In this document: positions 17,071 through 25,692 of the stretch, piece by piece
How the letters are laid out: each line of letters starts with the position of its first letter
Numbering within the stretch: position 1 is the stretch's first letter
Source: Butyrivibrio sp.
Lineage (GTDB): Bacteria > Bacillota > Clostridia > Lachnospirales > Lachnospiraceae
Length of the DNA: 40,765 nt
NCBI GenBank assembly: GCA_015056575.1
Contig: SVGA01000029.1
Coordinates: forward strand, 1 to 40,765
Direction: 5' to 3'
Translations under genes and position numbers: made by a program
The notes under the pieces: generated by a model
What the model saw: only the letters and a program-made list of their open reading frames with translations
What the model was told of the DNA's origin: nothing
Databases searched by the model: none

Positions 17071-17889
17071 ATGGCTAAATACGTTATCAAAAGAAATATA
17101 AAAGATAACCCATATCTGGTGGCAGGCCTGATTATCACAGGGCTGGTTCTTTTATTGACCATTATCGGGGTATTCTGGACTCCCTATGAGCCCACTGCGA
17201 TGAATGCGTCACAGAAGCTTAAAGGGATATCCTTAAGCCACCCCATGGGAACCGACAATATGGGAAGGGACGTTTTGAGCCGCGTGATGTACGGCAGCCG
17301 GATCACCCTTCTTATCGCTATGGGTACGGTGTTCATCGGAGCTGCGGTAGGGACGATCATTGGCGCTGTAACCGGGTATTTTGGAGGAATGATGGACGAA
17401 GTTGTCATGAGGGTAATAGATGCCCTTTTTGCTTTTCCCAGTATTCTTCTTGCTCTGGTTATTGTCAGTGTTTTCGGAACCGGATGGGTACAGCTGCTGA
17501 TATCTCTGGGAATCGCCTTTGTGCCAAGCTTTGCCAGAATTGTAAGGGGCGAGGTGCTTCGCTGCAAAAACATGGACTATGTGGAAAATGCAAGGCTTCA
17601 GGGGGTTTCGGACCTGAGGATGATATTTGTGCATATTTTGCCCAATATTAAGGGCGTTATGGCTTCGGCAATACTTATAGGCTTTAATAATGCGGTTCTT
17701 GCAGAGGCGGGACTTAGCTATCTTGGCGTTGGCTCACAGCCTCCCTACGCAAGCCTTGGCAAGATGCTTTCCGATGCGCAGCAGTACATGTTCACAAATC
17801 CCAGCTGTGTTCTGTGCCCGGGTATTGTCATCGTTCTGATGGTGCTTGGTTTTTCATTCCTTGGAGAGGGGATCAGCAGATGGAAATAA
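17071..17889 (+). CDS. ABC transporter permease (DppC/NikC type)
   Basis: Second membrane subunit of the importer. Seen: N-terminal transmembrane segment, the DppC landmark HPMGTDNMGRDVLSRVMYGSR, about five more hydrophobic segments, and the coupling loop with EVLRCKNMDYVENARLQGVSD and ILPNIKGVMA. 272 residues, normal for the shorter NikC-like members. It starts directly at the stop codon of the preceding gene and overlaps the start of the first ATPase by 10 nt, so the operon is tightly coupled. Confidence 0.92.
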   Translation: MAKYVIKRNIKDNPYLVAGLIITGLVLLLTIIGVFWTPYEPTAMNASQKLKGISLSHPMGTDNMGRDVLSRVMYGSRITLLIAMGTVFIGAAVGTIIGAVTGYFGGMMDEVVMRVIDALFAFPSILLALVIVSVFGTGWVQLLISLGIAFVPSFARIVRGEVLRCKNMDYVENARLQGVSDLRMIFVHILPNIKGVMASAILIGFNNAVLAEAGLSYLGVGSQPPYASLGKMLSDAQQYMFTNPSCVLCPGIVIVLMVLGFSFLGEGISRWK

Positions 17890-18695
17890 TACTGGATGTT
17901 ACTGATCTTCATATAGAATTTCATGATCATGAGACCCCTGAGGTTGCGGTCCATGACTTTGATCTGATGCTGGGAAAGGGCGAAATTGTCGGGATTGTCG
18001 GTGAATCAGGCTCCGGCAAGAGTATGAGTGCATTGGCTATAGCCGGGCTGCTAAACAGAAAGACCCTTACCAAGAGCGGAAGGATCATGTTCGATAATAG
18101 TGACCTGCTTACCTGCGACCGTAAGATTCTAAGGTCCTATCAGGGGGATGAGATCTCCATTATTTTCCAGGAACCTATGACGAGCCTCAATCCGGTAAAG
18201 AGGATAGGCTGGCAGGTGGAGGAGCCTCTTTTCATCCATCATCCCGAGATCAACAAGAAGACGAGGAAGATTAAGGCTGTTGAGATGCTGAAGGCTGTGG
18301 GACTTGATAACGCTGAGGATGTCTACAACATGTATCCCCATGAGCTCTCGGGGGGAATGCGACAGAGGGTAATGATCGCGGCGGCCATGATAGGCGAGCC
18401 TAAGATCCTTATCGCCGATGAACCCACTACAGCTCTGGACGTAACCGTTCAGGCCCAGATCGTGGACCTGCTTAAAAAGATCAACAAGGAGAGGGGAACT
18501 TCCATAATCTTTATTTCCCACGACCTTAGTCTCGTGAATCAGCTTTGCCAGAGAGTCATAGTAATGCAAAAGGGCAATATCGTGGAATCCGGAAGGACTG
18601 CCGATGTGTTCACAAGGCCAAGACACACCTATACCAAGAAACTTATTGCCGCCATCCCCAAGATTGACCTTGATGGCGACGGAGATGATAAATGA
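17880..18695 (+). CDS. ABC transporter ATPase (DppD/NikD type, short form)
   Basis: Cytoplasmic ATP-hydrolysing subunit. Seen: Walker [10 protein letters not shown]-loop IIFQEPMTSLNP, ABC signature LSGGMRQR, Walker [13 protein letters not shown] and H-loop IFISHD. The protein ends soon after the nucleotide domain at 271 residues and lacks the C-terminal oligopeptide (oligo_HPY) extension with its Cys-rich CPFAPRC motif, which the OppD of this same window carries. Such short ATPases are more common in nickel, metallophore and some peptide importers. The ATG at 17880 lies inside the end of the permease gene with GGAGAGGGG upstream. Its stop overlaps the next start as ATGA. Confidence 0.92.
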   Translation: MEIILDVTDLHIEFHDHETPEVAVHDFDLMLGKGEIVGIVGESGSGKSMSALAIAGLLNRKTLTKSGRIMFDNSDLLTCDRKILRSYQGDEISIIFQEPMTSLNPVKRIGWQVEEPLFIHHPEINKKTRKIKAVEMLKAVGLDNAEDVYNMYPHELSGGMRQRVMIAAAMIGEPKILIADEPTTALDVTVQAQIVDLLKKINKERGTSIIFISHDLSLVNQLCQRVIVMQKGNIVESGRTADVFTRPRHTYTKKLIAAIPKIDLDGDGDDK

Positions 18696-19441
18696 GCGAA
18701 GATGTGATAAAGATCAGCAATCTCAATGTGTTCTACAAGAACCGAAAGAGAAAGCTCTTTTCAGGCGACAAAAAAATACAGGCTTTGTTCGATGTGTCAA
18801 TGAACCTTGAAGAAGGTGAGGTGCTGGCGATTGCCGGGGAGTCCGGGTGCGGCAAATCCACCCTTGCAAGGACGATCGTCGGCATCAACAAGGACTACAC
18901 GGGCACCATTTGGCAGAAGTATGATCGTCCCCAGATGGTTTTCCAGGATCCTTACAGTTCCTTAAACCCTGCAAGGAAGGTAGACTGGCTTTTGAAGGAA
19001 CCCTTAAGGGTTGACGTAAGGCGCAAGTGGACAGAAGAGGAGATGGACAAAAGAGTCAGTGAGATAATGGAAGATATCGAGATGCCCTTGTCTATGCTGA
19101 GCAGATATCCTTCACAGCTCTCCGGAGGACAGCGTCAGCGAATCTGCATCGGAATGGCACTTATGAGATCTCCTAAGGTGCTTATCGCAGATGAGCCCGT
19201 ATCCGCTCTTGACGTTACTATTCAGGCCCAGATCCTGGAGCTTTTGGAGAATCTCCACAAGAAGCTTGGAATCTCCATTATCTTCATTTCCCATGACCTT
19301 AGAGTGGTTTACAAGATCAGTGACCATGTGATGATCATGAAGGAAGGAAGAGTTGTGGAGTATGGGAAGACCCGTGACATATACCGGAATCCTCAGCATT
19401 CGTATACCCGTCAGCTCCTTGAGGCGGCAGGAATCCGCTAA
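18692..19441 (+). CDS. ABC transporter ATPase (DppF/NikE type, short form)
   Basis: Second ATPase of the importer, expected to pair with the preceding one. Seen: Walker A GESGCGKST, Q-loop [14 protein letters not shown], signature LSGGQRQR, Walker [14 protein letters not shown]-loop IFISHDLRVVY. 249 residues; again no oligo_HPY tail. Start overlaps the previous stop as ATGA. It is the last gene of the operon; no clear terminator follows, only a T-rich inverted repeat at 19479-19509. Confidence 0.92.
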   Translation: MSEDVIKISNLNVFYKNRKRKLFSGDKKIQALFDVSMNLEEGEVLAIAGESGCGKSTLARTIVGINKDYTGTIWQKYDRPQMVFQDPYSSLNPARKVDWLLKEPLRVDVRRKWTEEEMDKRVSEIMEDIEMPLSMLSRYPSQLSGGQRQRICIGMALMRSPKVLIADEPVSALDVTIQAQILELLENLHKKLGISIIFISHDLRVVYKISDHVMIMKEGRVVEYGKTRDIYRNPQHSYTRQLLEAAGIR

Positions 19442-19478
19442 GACGGCGGATCATTAAAATATATGTTAATCAATGATT

Positions 19479-19518
19479 TATTGTGTTTTTATTTTTATTT
19501 AACACAATAGATTGTGTT
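19479..19518 (+). repeat. ATTGTGTT motif in three copies, two of them inverted
   Basis: TATTGTGTT at 19479-19487 is mirrored by AACACAATA at 19501-19509 over a T-rich 13-nt loop, and ATTGTGTT appears again at 19511-19518, where it overlaps the -35 of the next promoter. This looks like a repressor operator or a weak terminator; the sequence cannot tell which. Confidence 0.45.
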
Positions 19519-19540
19519 TTGGGGTTGTAAATGGTATAAA
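19512..19540 (+). promoter_or_regulatory. promoter of the 137-residue orphan protein
   Basis: TTGTGT at 19512-19517, a 17-nt spacer ending in TGG, and TATAAA at 19535-19540: an extended -10 promoter. The leader to the gene is about 60 nt and ends in a strong AAAGGAGG. Confidence 0.65.
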
Positions 19541-19607
19541 GTATTTGAACGAATGTGCCGATAACACATGTGAAATGATATGAGACTTTAGAAAGGAGGA
19601 CAATATT

Positions 19608-20021
19608 ATGGCTTACAACGTAATAGGCGGCTTCGGCGGCGGATATAATGCATATAATATTCCCTCTGTTAAAGATAATTCACATGTGAATCCTGCGGCT
19701 CCCCAGACAGAGCCCAAGGCGCAGCAGAATCAGGAAGAGAATAAGAGCGGCAAGCAGCCTCTTGACCTTACGGTTGAGGTTCCTGCCAGAGAGAATGCCT
19801 CCATCGAGAATGTAGCAATTTCTTTCGGACAGTTCGACAGTTCATCCCTTGATCTCTACGGAGATATGGGACTTGCTTCAAAAGATATGAGGCAGGCCAT
19901 TTCAGGAATGCAGAAGGATCAGATCCTTCATGAGTATCAGTACTTCGTTGGCAAGGATATGACAGGAAAGAGCAGCAACATTATTGCCGGAACAGAAGAC
20001 GGAATGGTAATCAAACTCTGA
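19608..20021 (+). CDS. small protein of unknown function
   Basis: I do not recognise this family. It is 137 residues with no signal peptide or membrane segment. Seen: a Gly/Tyr/Asn-rich start (GGFGGGYNAYN), a flexible Gln/Pro/Glu/Asn/Lys middle to about residue 50, then a more conserved-looking second half with SFGQFDSSSLDLYGDMGL, KDMRQAISGMQKD and EYQYFVGK. The coding quality is good, the ribosome site AAAGGAGG is strong and the ATG is clear, so the gene is real. It has its own extended -10 promoter and its own terminator at 20054, so it is a single-gene unit. The disordered front and compact back suggest a soluble structural or adaptor protein, but this is only a guess. Confidence 0.75.
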   Translation: MAYNVIGGFGGGYNAYNIPSVKDNSHVNPAAPQTEPKAQQNQEENKSGKQPLDLTVEVPARENASIENVAISFGQFDSSSLDLYGDMGLASKDMRQAISGMQKDQILHEYQYFVGKDMTGKSSNIIAGTEDGMVIKL

Positions 20022-20053
20022 TCGCTTTAGCGTCATTAACAGACAAGAATTTA

Positions 20054-20080
20054 AACCACCTTTAGCGAGGTGGTTTTTTT
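20054..20080 (+). terminator. terminator after the orphan protein gene
   Basis: AACCACCT at 20054-20061 pairs perfectly with AGGTGGTT at 20068-20075 over a 6-nt loop, with seven T at 20074-20080. Confidence 0.93.
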
Positions 20081-20096
20081 ATGTGCGGATTTCGTG

Positions 20097-20113
20097 TAAA
20101 ATGTAAAATGCTA
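20097..20113 (+). promoter_or_regulatory. possible -10 boxes directly at the start codon of the YfhO-type gene
   Basis: TAAAAT occurs at 20097-20102 and again at 20104-20109, just before the ATG at 20113. There is no Shine-Dalgarno-like sequence in this gap. If either box is used the mRNA would begin at or very near the start codon. No convincing -35 is visible. Confidence 0.35.
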
Positions 20114-22716
20114 TGTATGAAAAAAGTGGAGAAAACAAAAAACTAAATATTCTAAATGCCTGTTTTTCGGCTCTTATAGTCCTGGTCATTTTTACAGTCA
20201 TATCGGTAGTATGCAGAATAACACCTTTAGGGGACAATACCTTTCTTATGTTCGATCTGAAACGCCAATACGTGGATTATTATGCGTACCTAAGGACAAT
20301 CCTCTCAGGTGAGAATAATATTACATATTCTTTTTCTACTACATTGGGATCGGGAATATTCGGATTTTATTCATACTATCTTACCAGCCCCTTTATTCTT
20401 ATTCTGGCTTTTTTTCCTCAAAGTGCAGTACCTGCCGGGATCAGTATGGTTATTTGCCTTAAGCTCATGCTGGCTGCCTTTATCATGGATCTGTTTCTTC
20501 AGAAGAAGGTATGCTCGGGACCGATCGCACCGGTTCTTGGCGGCGTTTCCTGGGGATTATCGGGATTTCTTTTTGCACATAGCATGAACATGATGTGGAT
20601 CGATGTTGTGATGTTATTGCCGCTTGAGATCCAGGCTCTTGAGTTTATCCTTGAGAGAAACAGAAAATTGCCTTATGTGGTGGTCCTTTCCGCCATGCTT
20701 CTTTTAAACTATTACATATCGTATCAGGTTCTCTTGTTCAGTGCTCTTTGGACTCTTATGAGGATTTTTGTGAGAAATGATGAAAAAAAGCTTCTCCAGA
20801 TCCTGAGAGTGTTTGAGGCAACCGTAACAGCTGTGCTGATCGATGGTGTTATACTGCTCCCGACCGCACTTCAGCTTATAGACAGTCCCAAAGATATCAC
20901 TCAGCTTGGATTAGAACTTAAGGGGCAGAATTTAAGTATCATTGATGTGATGTCCAAGACCGTGACCCTATCTTACGACTACATTGAAGCCAGATTCGGG
21001 TATCCTCAGATTTTCTGCGGAGTATTACTGGTCATTCTTGCAACCCTGTACTTTGTTGACAGGAAAATTGCTTTAAGGGAAAAGATCGGAATGGCAGTGA
21101 TGTTCTTTATTCTGATGCTGTCATTTCGTTTTGACATACTGAATCTTATCTGGCATGCAGGTATGGAGCCCTCAGGCCATCCGTACAGGCAGGCATTTTT
21201 GTGGACTTTTTTGGTGGTCATTTGTGCAGCTAAGGCCTTTGATAATATAAAGGCAGGTATTTCGCTTGTGAAAGCTGCAGCGGTTACCTGCGGCCTTGGT
21301 GTCCTTATTTTTGCCATCAGCAGAGGAAAGTATGATCATATTTCAGGCGTTACCGTGGCAGTTAATGCCCTTATTGCAGTGCTGTACTTTTTTGTACTGA
21401 CAGCACTTGCATTAGCTTGTCGGAAGAAGTCAGAAAAGCTTTCCGGACTTCTTGTAATATTGCTTGTCATAATGAACTGCGTCGACCTTATGGGCAATGC
21501 TGTTTATACTTATCACTTCCAGTCAATGAAAGGGGAAACCGCTTCCTTCTATGAGGAGAACGTCAGAAAAAATCTGGAGGCGGTGAAATACATAAAGAGT
21601 ACAGACAGCTCTTTTTACAGAATGGAGACCCTTAATCCAAGACAGCAGAACGATGCTCTTCAGTTTGATTACAACGGAGTAACCCATTACAGCTCAGCAG
21701 GTATGATCTATGTGAGGTACTTCTTGCAGAGGATAGGCTTCAATGATGATACTCTGTATACCCATTACGGCCATGACAATACTGCGACAGCGGACAGTCT
21801 TTTGGGAATAAAGTATGTTATGAGCGATGGAACCTATGCGGTACATCCCGATTACCGGTTGATCCACGATGGGGATGAGAAGGTTTATGAGAACCCATGG
21901 CCCCTTTCTGTGGCTGTGGGAACACAGGACTTTGACCTTGCAGGTATATCGGATCCTTCGGATAATTATCCTGATCCGGACCTTAAAAATGTTCCTGTTA
22001 CGGATCCGTTTTCCTTGCAGGAAGATGTCTATTCCAGGCTCCTCGGGAAAAAAATAAGCATTTTTGCCCCGGCATCTGTGGAAAAGAGCGAGCTTTTGGA
22101 GGTGGACGGAAAATTCTGCGAGGATTACACGGTTACGGCAGCAAATGACGGAGAACTGTTCTTTTATCTGGACGGTCTGATCGGCGCTGCCGAAGGGCTT
22201 GCTGTTTATGTAAATGATGAATTCCTGAGCACTTATGGTAATGCATCCTGTGTCAAGATCCTTAATCTTGGCATGCACAAGGCCGGAGACAGGATAAAAG
22301 TAAGAGTGCAGGCAGAGAATAAGGAAGATAACAGGGGAACTGCATACTTTGTTACCGAGGATACTGAGGCACTTTCTGAGGCTTTTGAGGAAATAGAAGC
22401 CGGAAACTGTAACATCATCAAAAAGTCTTCATCCAGGCTCATTATCGAAGCGGGAGATTACAATGGTGTATTTGTGACCATCCCCTTTGAAAAGGGGTGG
22501 AAGATCAAAGTGGATGGGAAAGAGATACAGCCTGTTGCTGTTTATGATTCGCTGACCTACATTCCTATCGATACAGACGGCCATCAGCATAGGATCGAGA
22601 TGAGCTTTTATTCTCCGGGACGCAGCATGGGGCTTGTGATCAGCTTTTTGGGGCTTGGCATTCTTCTGGCAATATTCTTTCTGGAAAAGAAAGGGGATGG
22701 CCATGAGGATCAATAA
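20113..22716 (+). CDS. YfhO-family multispanning membrane protein
   Basis: Large polytopic membrane protein with the GT-C-like layout of the YfhO family. In Bacillus, YfhO acts with CsbB in putting sugars on lipoteichoic acid; the role here is inferred. Seen: a transmembrane segment at about 10-30, then an extracytoplasmic loop with the DNTFLMFDLKRQYVDYYAYL motif typical of the family, about eleven further hydrophobic segments to about residue 460, a large soluble domain of about 370 residues, and a last transmembrane helix just before the end. 867 residues, normal for the family. The ATG at 20113 has no clear ribosome site. It heads a tight operon with CotH, VTC and DUF4956 genes and overlaps the CotH start by 14 nt. 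Confidence 0.88.
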   Translation: MYEKSGENKKLNILNACFSALIVLVIFTVISVVCRITPLGDNTFLMFDLKRQYVDYYAYLRTILSGENNITYSFSTTLGSGIFGFYSYYLTSPFILILAFFPQSAVPAGISMVICLKLMLAAFIMDLFLQKKVCSGPIAPVLGGVSWGLSGFLFAHSMNMMWIDVVMLLPLEIQALEFILERNRKLPYVVVLSAMLLLNYYISYQVLLFSALWTLMRIFVRNDEKKLLQILRVFEATVTAVLIDGVILLPTALQLIDSPKDITQLGLELKGQNLSIIDVMSKTVTLSYDYIEARFGYPQIFCGVLLVILATLYFVDRKIALREKIGMAVMFFILMLSFRFDILNLIWHAGMEPSGHPYRQAFLWTFLVVICAAKAFDNIKAGISLVKAAAVTCGLGVLIFAISRGKYDHISGVTVAVNALIAVLYFFVLTALALACRKKSEKLSGLLVILLVIMNCVDLMGNAVYTYHFQSMKGETASFYEENVRKNLEAVKYIKSTDSSFYRMETLNPRQQNDALQFDYNGVTHYSSAGMIYVRYFLQRIGFNDDTLYTHYGHDNTATADSLLGIKYVMSDGTYAVHPDYRLIHDGDEKVYENPWPLSVAVGTQDFDLAGISDPSDNYPDPDLKNVPVTDPFSLQEDVYSRLLGKKISIFAPASVEKSELLEVDGKFCEDYTVTAANDGELFFYLDGLIGAAEGLAVYVNDEFLSTYGNASCVKILNLGMHKAGDRIKVRVQAENKEDNRGTAYFVTEDTEALSEAFEEIEAGNCNIIKKSSSRLIIEAGDYNGVFVTIPFEKGWKIKVDGKEIQPVAVYDSLTYIPIDTDGHQHRIEMSFYSPGRSMGLVISFLGLGILLAIFFLEKKGDGHEDQ

Positions 22717-24232
22717 GCTGCTCGTTATAAAGACTGCAATACTTTTGGCAGCTGCTTTGGCCATAGTATTGATGGTGAAGAGTGAACTGGCTCAAAAGGG
22801 TGTAAGTGACGTTGATTTCATGTATGTCACCGCTGATGGACAGAGGATAAATGTATTTTCAAGCGGCGGGGAGTACTATCTGTTTCTTCCGGATTATTTT
22901 GATGAGGAAGACCTGATCTATTCTCCCGAGGCCCGATCCCATGAGATAAAGATCCTAAGATCATCTGATATTCCCTCTGTTTTTGTTACCACAAATTCAG
23001 GAAGTCTGGAAAAGATATACGCAGATAAGGATTATAAAGAGCGCGGCAGAGTATCTGTCATGGAGGAAAACGGTGATGGCACAGATGTCATTGGACTTGA
23101 GTACATCAAGGGAAGGGGTAACTATTCCTGGAATAACTGGGATAAAAAATCCTTTAAGCTAAAGCTTTCAAAGTCTGCCTCCCTGCTGGGACTTGGAACC
23201 GGTAAAGAATACGCGCTTATAGCCAATGCTTCCGATGCTACTCTGATACGCAATCATATTGCCAGAGGCTTGGAGATCGCAGTAGGCATCCCGTTTTCAA
23301 GCGTTGGACGTTTTGTGGACCTGTATGTTAACGGGGACTATATGGGTAATTATTATCTGTGCGATTATATAGATATAGGCAAGGACAAAATAGACATTAC
23401 CAATCTGGAAGAGATTCAGACAAGGAACCTTTCCGGGATCAATATCAGCGGGATCTCCCTCTATGAGACTCCTATGAAAAAAGGGTATAATCTCCCGGAT
23501 GTTGCGGATGATATTACCGGCGGTTATCTGCTGGAGCGGGAGTTTGTGGACAGATACCGACTGGAATATCCTGATATGAAAAGCGGATTTATCACCGATG
23601 AGAATGATTACTTTGTGGTGAAGTCTCCAAAGTATTGCTCTGCCAAGGAGATTGAATATATTTCAGATGTCTTTTCCCGTGCTGAAGAAGCTATTCTGGC
23701 AGGCGCAGATTATCGGGACTATATTGATGAGAGATCCTATGCCGACAGGTACCTGGTTGAGGAAGTATTAAAGAATTATGACGGCGGTGTGAGCAGCACT
23801 TATTATTATAAAGATTCGGATCTTATTGACAGCCATATTTATGCGGGGCCGGGATGGGACTTCGATATGAGCCTTGGAAATTATCTGGATTGGATGGAAT
23901 ACTATGGAGAGGATGCCGGCGGAATAACCGGGCTGTATCTTTCCGAGCACAGCTCCGTGATCTTCAGAGAGCTTATGAAATATGATGATTTTTCAGCTCT
24001 GGTAAGGGAAAACTATCGTACTTACTGCAGACCTTATCTGGAAGAGCTTTTGTCAAAAGAAATTGATGCCTGCAGGGACACCCTCAAAAACAGCGCAGCC
24101 ATGGATCGTATACGATGGCAGAGCATGTATGAGGAAAAGGGGTATTTTGCGGGAGATGAGGCTGAGTATAACAGACTTAAGGATTTCATAAGAGAAAGAA
24201 TGGAGTTTTTGGACCGGGAGTGGGAGAAGTAA
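22703..24232 (+). CDS. membrane-anchored CotH-type kinase
   Basis: CotH proteins have an atypical protein-kinase fold; Bacillus CotH phosphorylates spore coat proteins. Seen: one N-terminal membrane anchor at about 7-25, so the catalytic part is probably extracytoplasmic; then GRGNYSW at 137-143 and the following KKSFKLKL (nucleotide-binding Lys region), NASDATLIRN at 175-184, VDLYVNGDYMGNYYLCDYI, GGYLLEREF, and the metal-binding WDFD at 385-388. These are in the family order. 509 residues. The ATG at 22703 has AAAGGGG 6 nt upstream, and the gene overlaps YfhO. It is followed by the VTC gene after one base. Substrate unknown; no spore coat gene is near. Confidence 0.88.
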   Translation: MRINKLLVIKTAILLAAALAIVLMVKSELAQKGVSDVDFMYVTADGQRINVFSSGGEYYLFLPDYFDEEDLIYSPEARSHEIKILRSSDIPSVFVTTNSGSLEKIYADKDYKERGRVSVMEENGDGTDVIGLEYIKGRGNYSWNNWDKKSFKLKLSKSASLLGLGTGKEYALIANASDATLIRNHIARGLEIAVGIPFSSVGRFVDLYVNGDYMGNYYLCDYIDIGKDKIDITNLEEIQTRNLSGINISGISLYETPMKKGYNLPDVADDITGGYLLEREFVDRYRLEYPDMKSGFITDENDYFVVKSPKYCSAKEIEYISDVFSRAEEAILAGADYRDYIDERSYADRYLVEEVLKNYDGGVSSTYYYKDSDLIDSHIYAGPGWDFDMSLGNYLDWMEYYGEDAGGITGLYLSEHSSVIFRELMKYDDFSALVRENYRTYCRPYLEELLSKEIDACRDTLKNSAAMDRIRWQSMYEEKGYFAGDEAEYNRLKDFIRERMEFLDREWEK

Positions 24233-24233
24233 A

Positions 24234-24950
24234 GTGTATTACAGAGTTGAGGACAAGTACCTTGTTTATGAGGATGAAATTGCATATCTGAAATCGAGGC
24301 TTGCCAAGCTGATGAAAAGAGATCCCCATTGCCCGGAAGGAGGTTATCTTATACGAAGTCTGTACTTTGATGACCGGTGGGACAGCGCTTATCTTGAAAA
24401 TGAGGCGGGACTGGATAACAGAGTGAAGATCAGGGTCCGCAGCTATAACAACGATGACTCTTTTCTTAAGCTTGAGGAAAAAAGCAAAAAAAGCGGATTC
24501 ATACACAAAGAGGATTCAATAATACGCCGGGAAACAGTGCAAAAGCTTATAAGCCGCGGAGCAGACAGTGCATCGGCTGCGCTTTTGTCATCGTCACTTG
24601 TGGGAGAAGAGGCCTTTCTTCTTAAGAAGCTGTATTACAGAATGAATTCCGGGATGGTGTATCCGGTGGTGATAGTGGAGTATGAGAGAGACGCATATGT
24701 GGAGCCTGCCGGAAATGTAAGAATAACCTTTGATCGAAATATAAGCGGCAGCAGCCGGGTGGAACGCTTCTTTGAAAAAAACATCTATGGGGTTCCGGTC
24801 CTTGAGAGAGGAATGCATATTTTGGAAGTGAAATATGACGAATTGATCCCGGATCATTTAAGGACACTGCTTGATGAAGGATTCTTAAGAAGAACTGCCT
24901 TTTCGAAATATTATTATTCAAGAAACAATATGATTATGAATGGAGAATGA
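24234..24950 (+). CDS. VTC-domain polyphosphate polymerase-like protein
   Basis: Member of the triphosphate tunnel family related to the catalytic domain of yeast Vtc4, which makes polyphosphate from ATP. Seen: the starting E-x-K-Y motif (E6, K8, Y9), RSLYFDD, KIRVRSYN, LKLEEKSKKSG, VVIVEYERDAYV, VRITFDRNISG and LEVKYDE, that is, the alternating basic and acidic beta strands that form the tunnel. 238 residues, no membrane segment. The start is a GTG at 24234, one base after the CotH stop, with GGGAG upstream. Its stop overlaps an ATG of the next gene. It may make, or only bind, a phosphate polymer; catalysis is not shown by sequence alone. Confidence 0.87.
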   Translation: MYYRVEDKYLVYEDEIAYLKSRLAKLMKRDPHCPEGGYLIRSLYFDDRWDSAYLENEAGLDNRVKIRVRSYNNDDSFLKLEEKSKKSGFIHKEDSIIRRETVQKLISRGADSASAALLSSSLVGEEAFLLKKLYYRMNSGMVYPVVIVEYERDAYVEPAGNVRITFDRNISGSSRVERFFEKNIYGVPVLERGMHILEVKYDELIPDHLRTLLDEGFLRRTAFSKYYYSRNNMIMNGE

Positions 24951-24952
24951 TT

Positions 24953-25627
24953 ATGAGTTTTCAGGATGCTATCAAGAAATCGGTATTAGAGGGATTTGCG
25001 GCTTCGGACATACCTTCGAGCCGGATTTTTACAGTTTTGGCTGTCACATTTCTGATCGGAGTCTATCTGTTTTTTATCTACAGGCTGGTCAATAAAAGTT
25101 CCCTGTATAACCGGAGCTATCATGTAGCTATGGCTATGATATCCGTTATCACTGCAGGGATCATAATAGCAATGCAGTCCAGTATTGTGATATCCCTTGG
25201 TATGGTAGGCGCGCTGTCCATCGTCAGGTTCAGGACCGCCGTTAAAGATACCATGGACCTTCTGTTCCTGTTCTGGTCCATAGGCGAGGGAATAATCTGC
25301 GGCGCAGGACTGTTTAAACTGGCTGTGCTTGTGGCCCTGGTCGTGACTGTGGGTATCTTTATCCTGGAGTATCTTCCTGTGGGAAAAAAGCCATATATTC
25401 TTATTGTGAACAGTAGCGATACCAATCTTGAGGATAAGATAACCGGTGCGGTAAAAGCCAATTCGGGAATGAATCGGGTTAAATCCAGAAATCTGAAGAA
25501 GAGCGGTCTGGATATGATATTTGAAGTCAATACAAGCCATGAAAAAGAGCTTTTGATGGCGCTTGGAGAAATTGAAGGTATAGAAAATGTATCTCTTTTG
25601 TCCCATGATGGAGAGGTAAGGCTTTAA
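24953..25627 (+). CDS. DUF4956 membrane protein
   Basis: Membrane protein of a family often found beside VTC-domain genes; function not established. Seen: a short amphipathic start, transmembrane segments at about 25-45, 58-75 and 80-95 with the striking SLGMVGALSIVRFRTAVKD stretch between, then another pair at about 108-140, and a soluble C-terminal domain of about 80 residues with a ferredoxin-like alternation of strands and helices. 224 residues. ATG 24953 is preferred because GGAGA lies 8 nt upstream; an ATG at 24947 overlaps the VTC stop but is too close to the site. It ends the operon before the terminator at 25666. It may be the membrane channel or anchor for the VTC protein (inference). 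Confidence 0.85.
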   Translation: MSFQDAIKKSVLEGFAASDIPSSRIFTVLAVTFLIGVYLFFIYRLVNKSSLYNRSYHVAMAMISVITAGIIIAMQSSIVISLGMVGALSIVRFRTAVKDTMDLLFLFWSIGEGIICGAGLFKLAVLVALVVTVGIFILEYLPVGKKPYILIVNSSDTNLEDKITGAVKANSGMNRVKSRNLKKSGLDMIFEVNTSHEKELLMALGEIEGIENVSLLSHDGEVRL

Positions 25628-25665
25628 AGAGGCTAAACATAAGCATAGACATAAGATATAAGAAA

Positions 25666-25692
25666 ACCACCTCGCAGGAGGTGGTGTTTTTT
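25666..25692 (+). terminator. terminator of the YfhO-CotH-VTC-DUF4956 operon
   Basis: ACCACCTC at 25666-25673 pairs with GAGGTGGT at 25678-25685 over a GCAG loop, followed by G and seven T. The stem shares the CCACCT/AGGTGG core with the terminator at 20054 that lies in front of the same operon. Confidence 0.92.

Noticed and set aside
19611..19690. CACATGTG palindromes near 19566 and 19681 as an operator pair
   Set aside because: Only 8 bp each, one lies inside the coding region, and such short palindromes are expected by chance.
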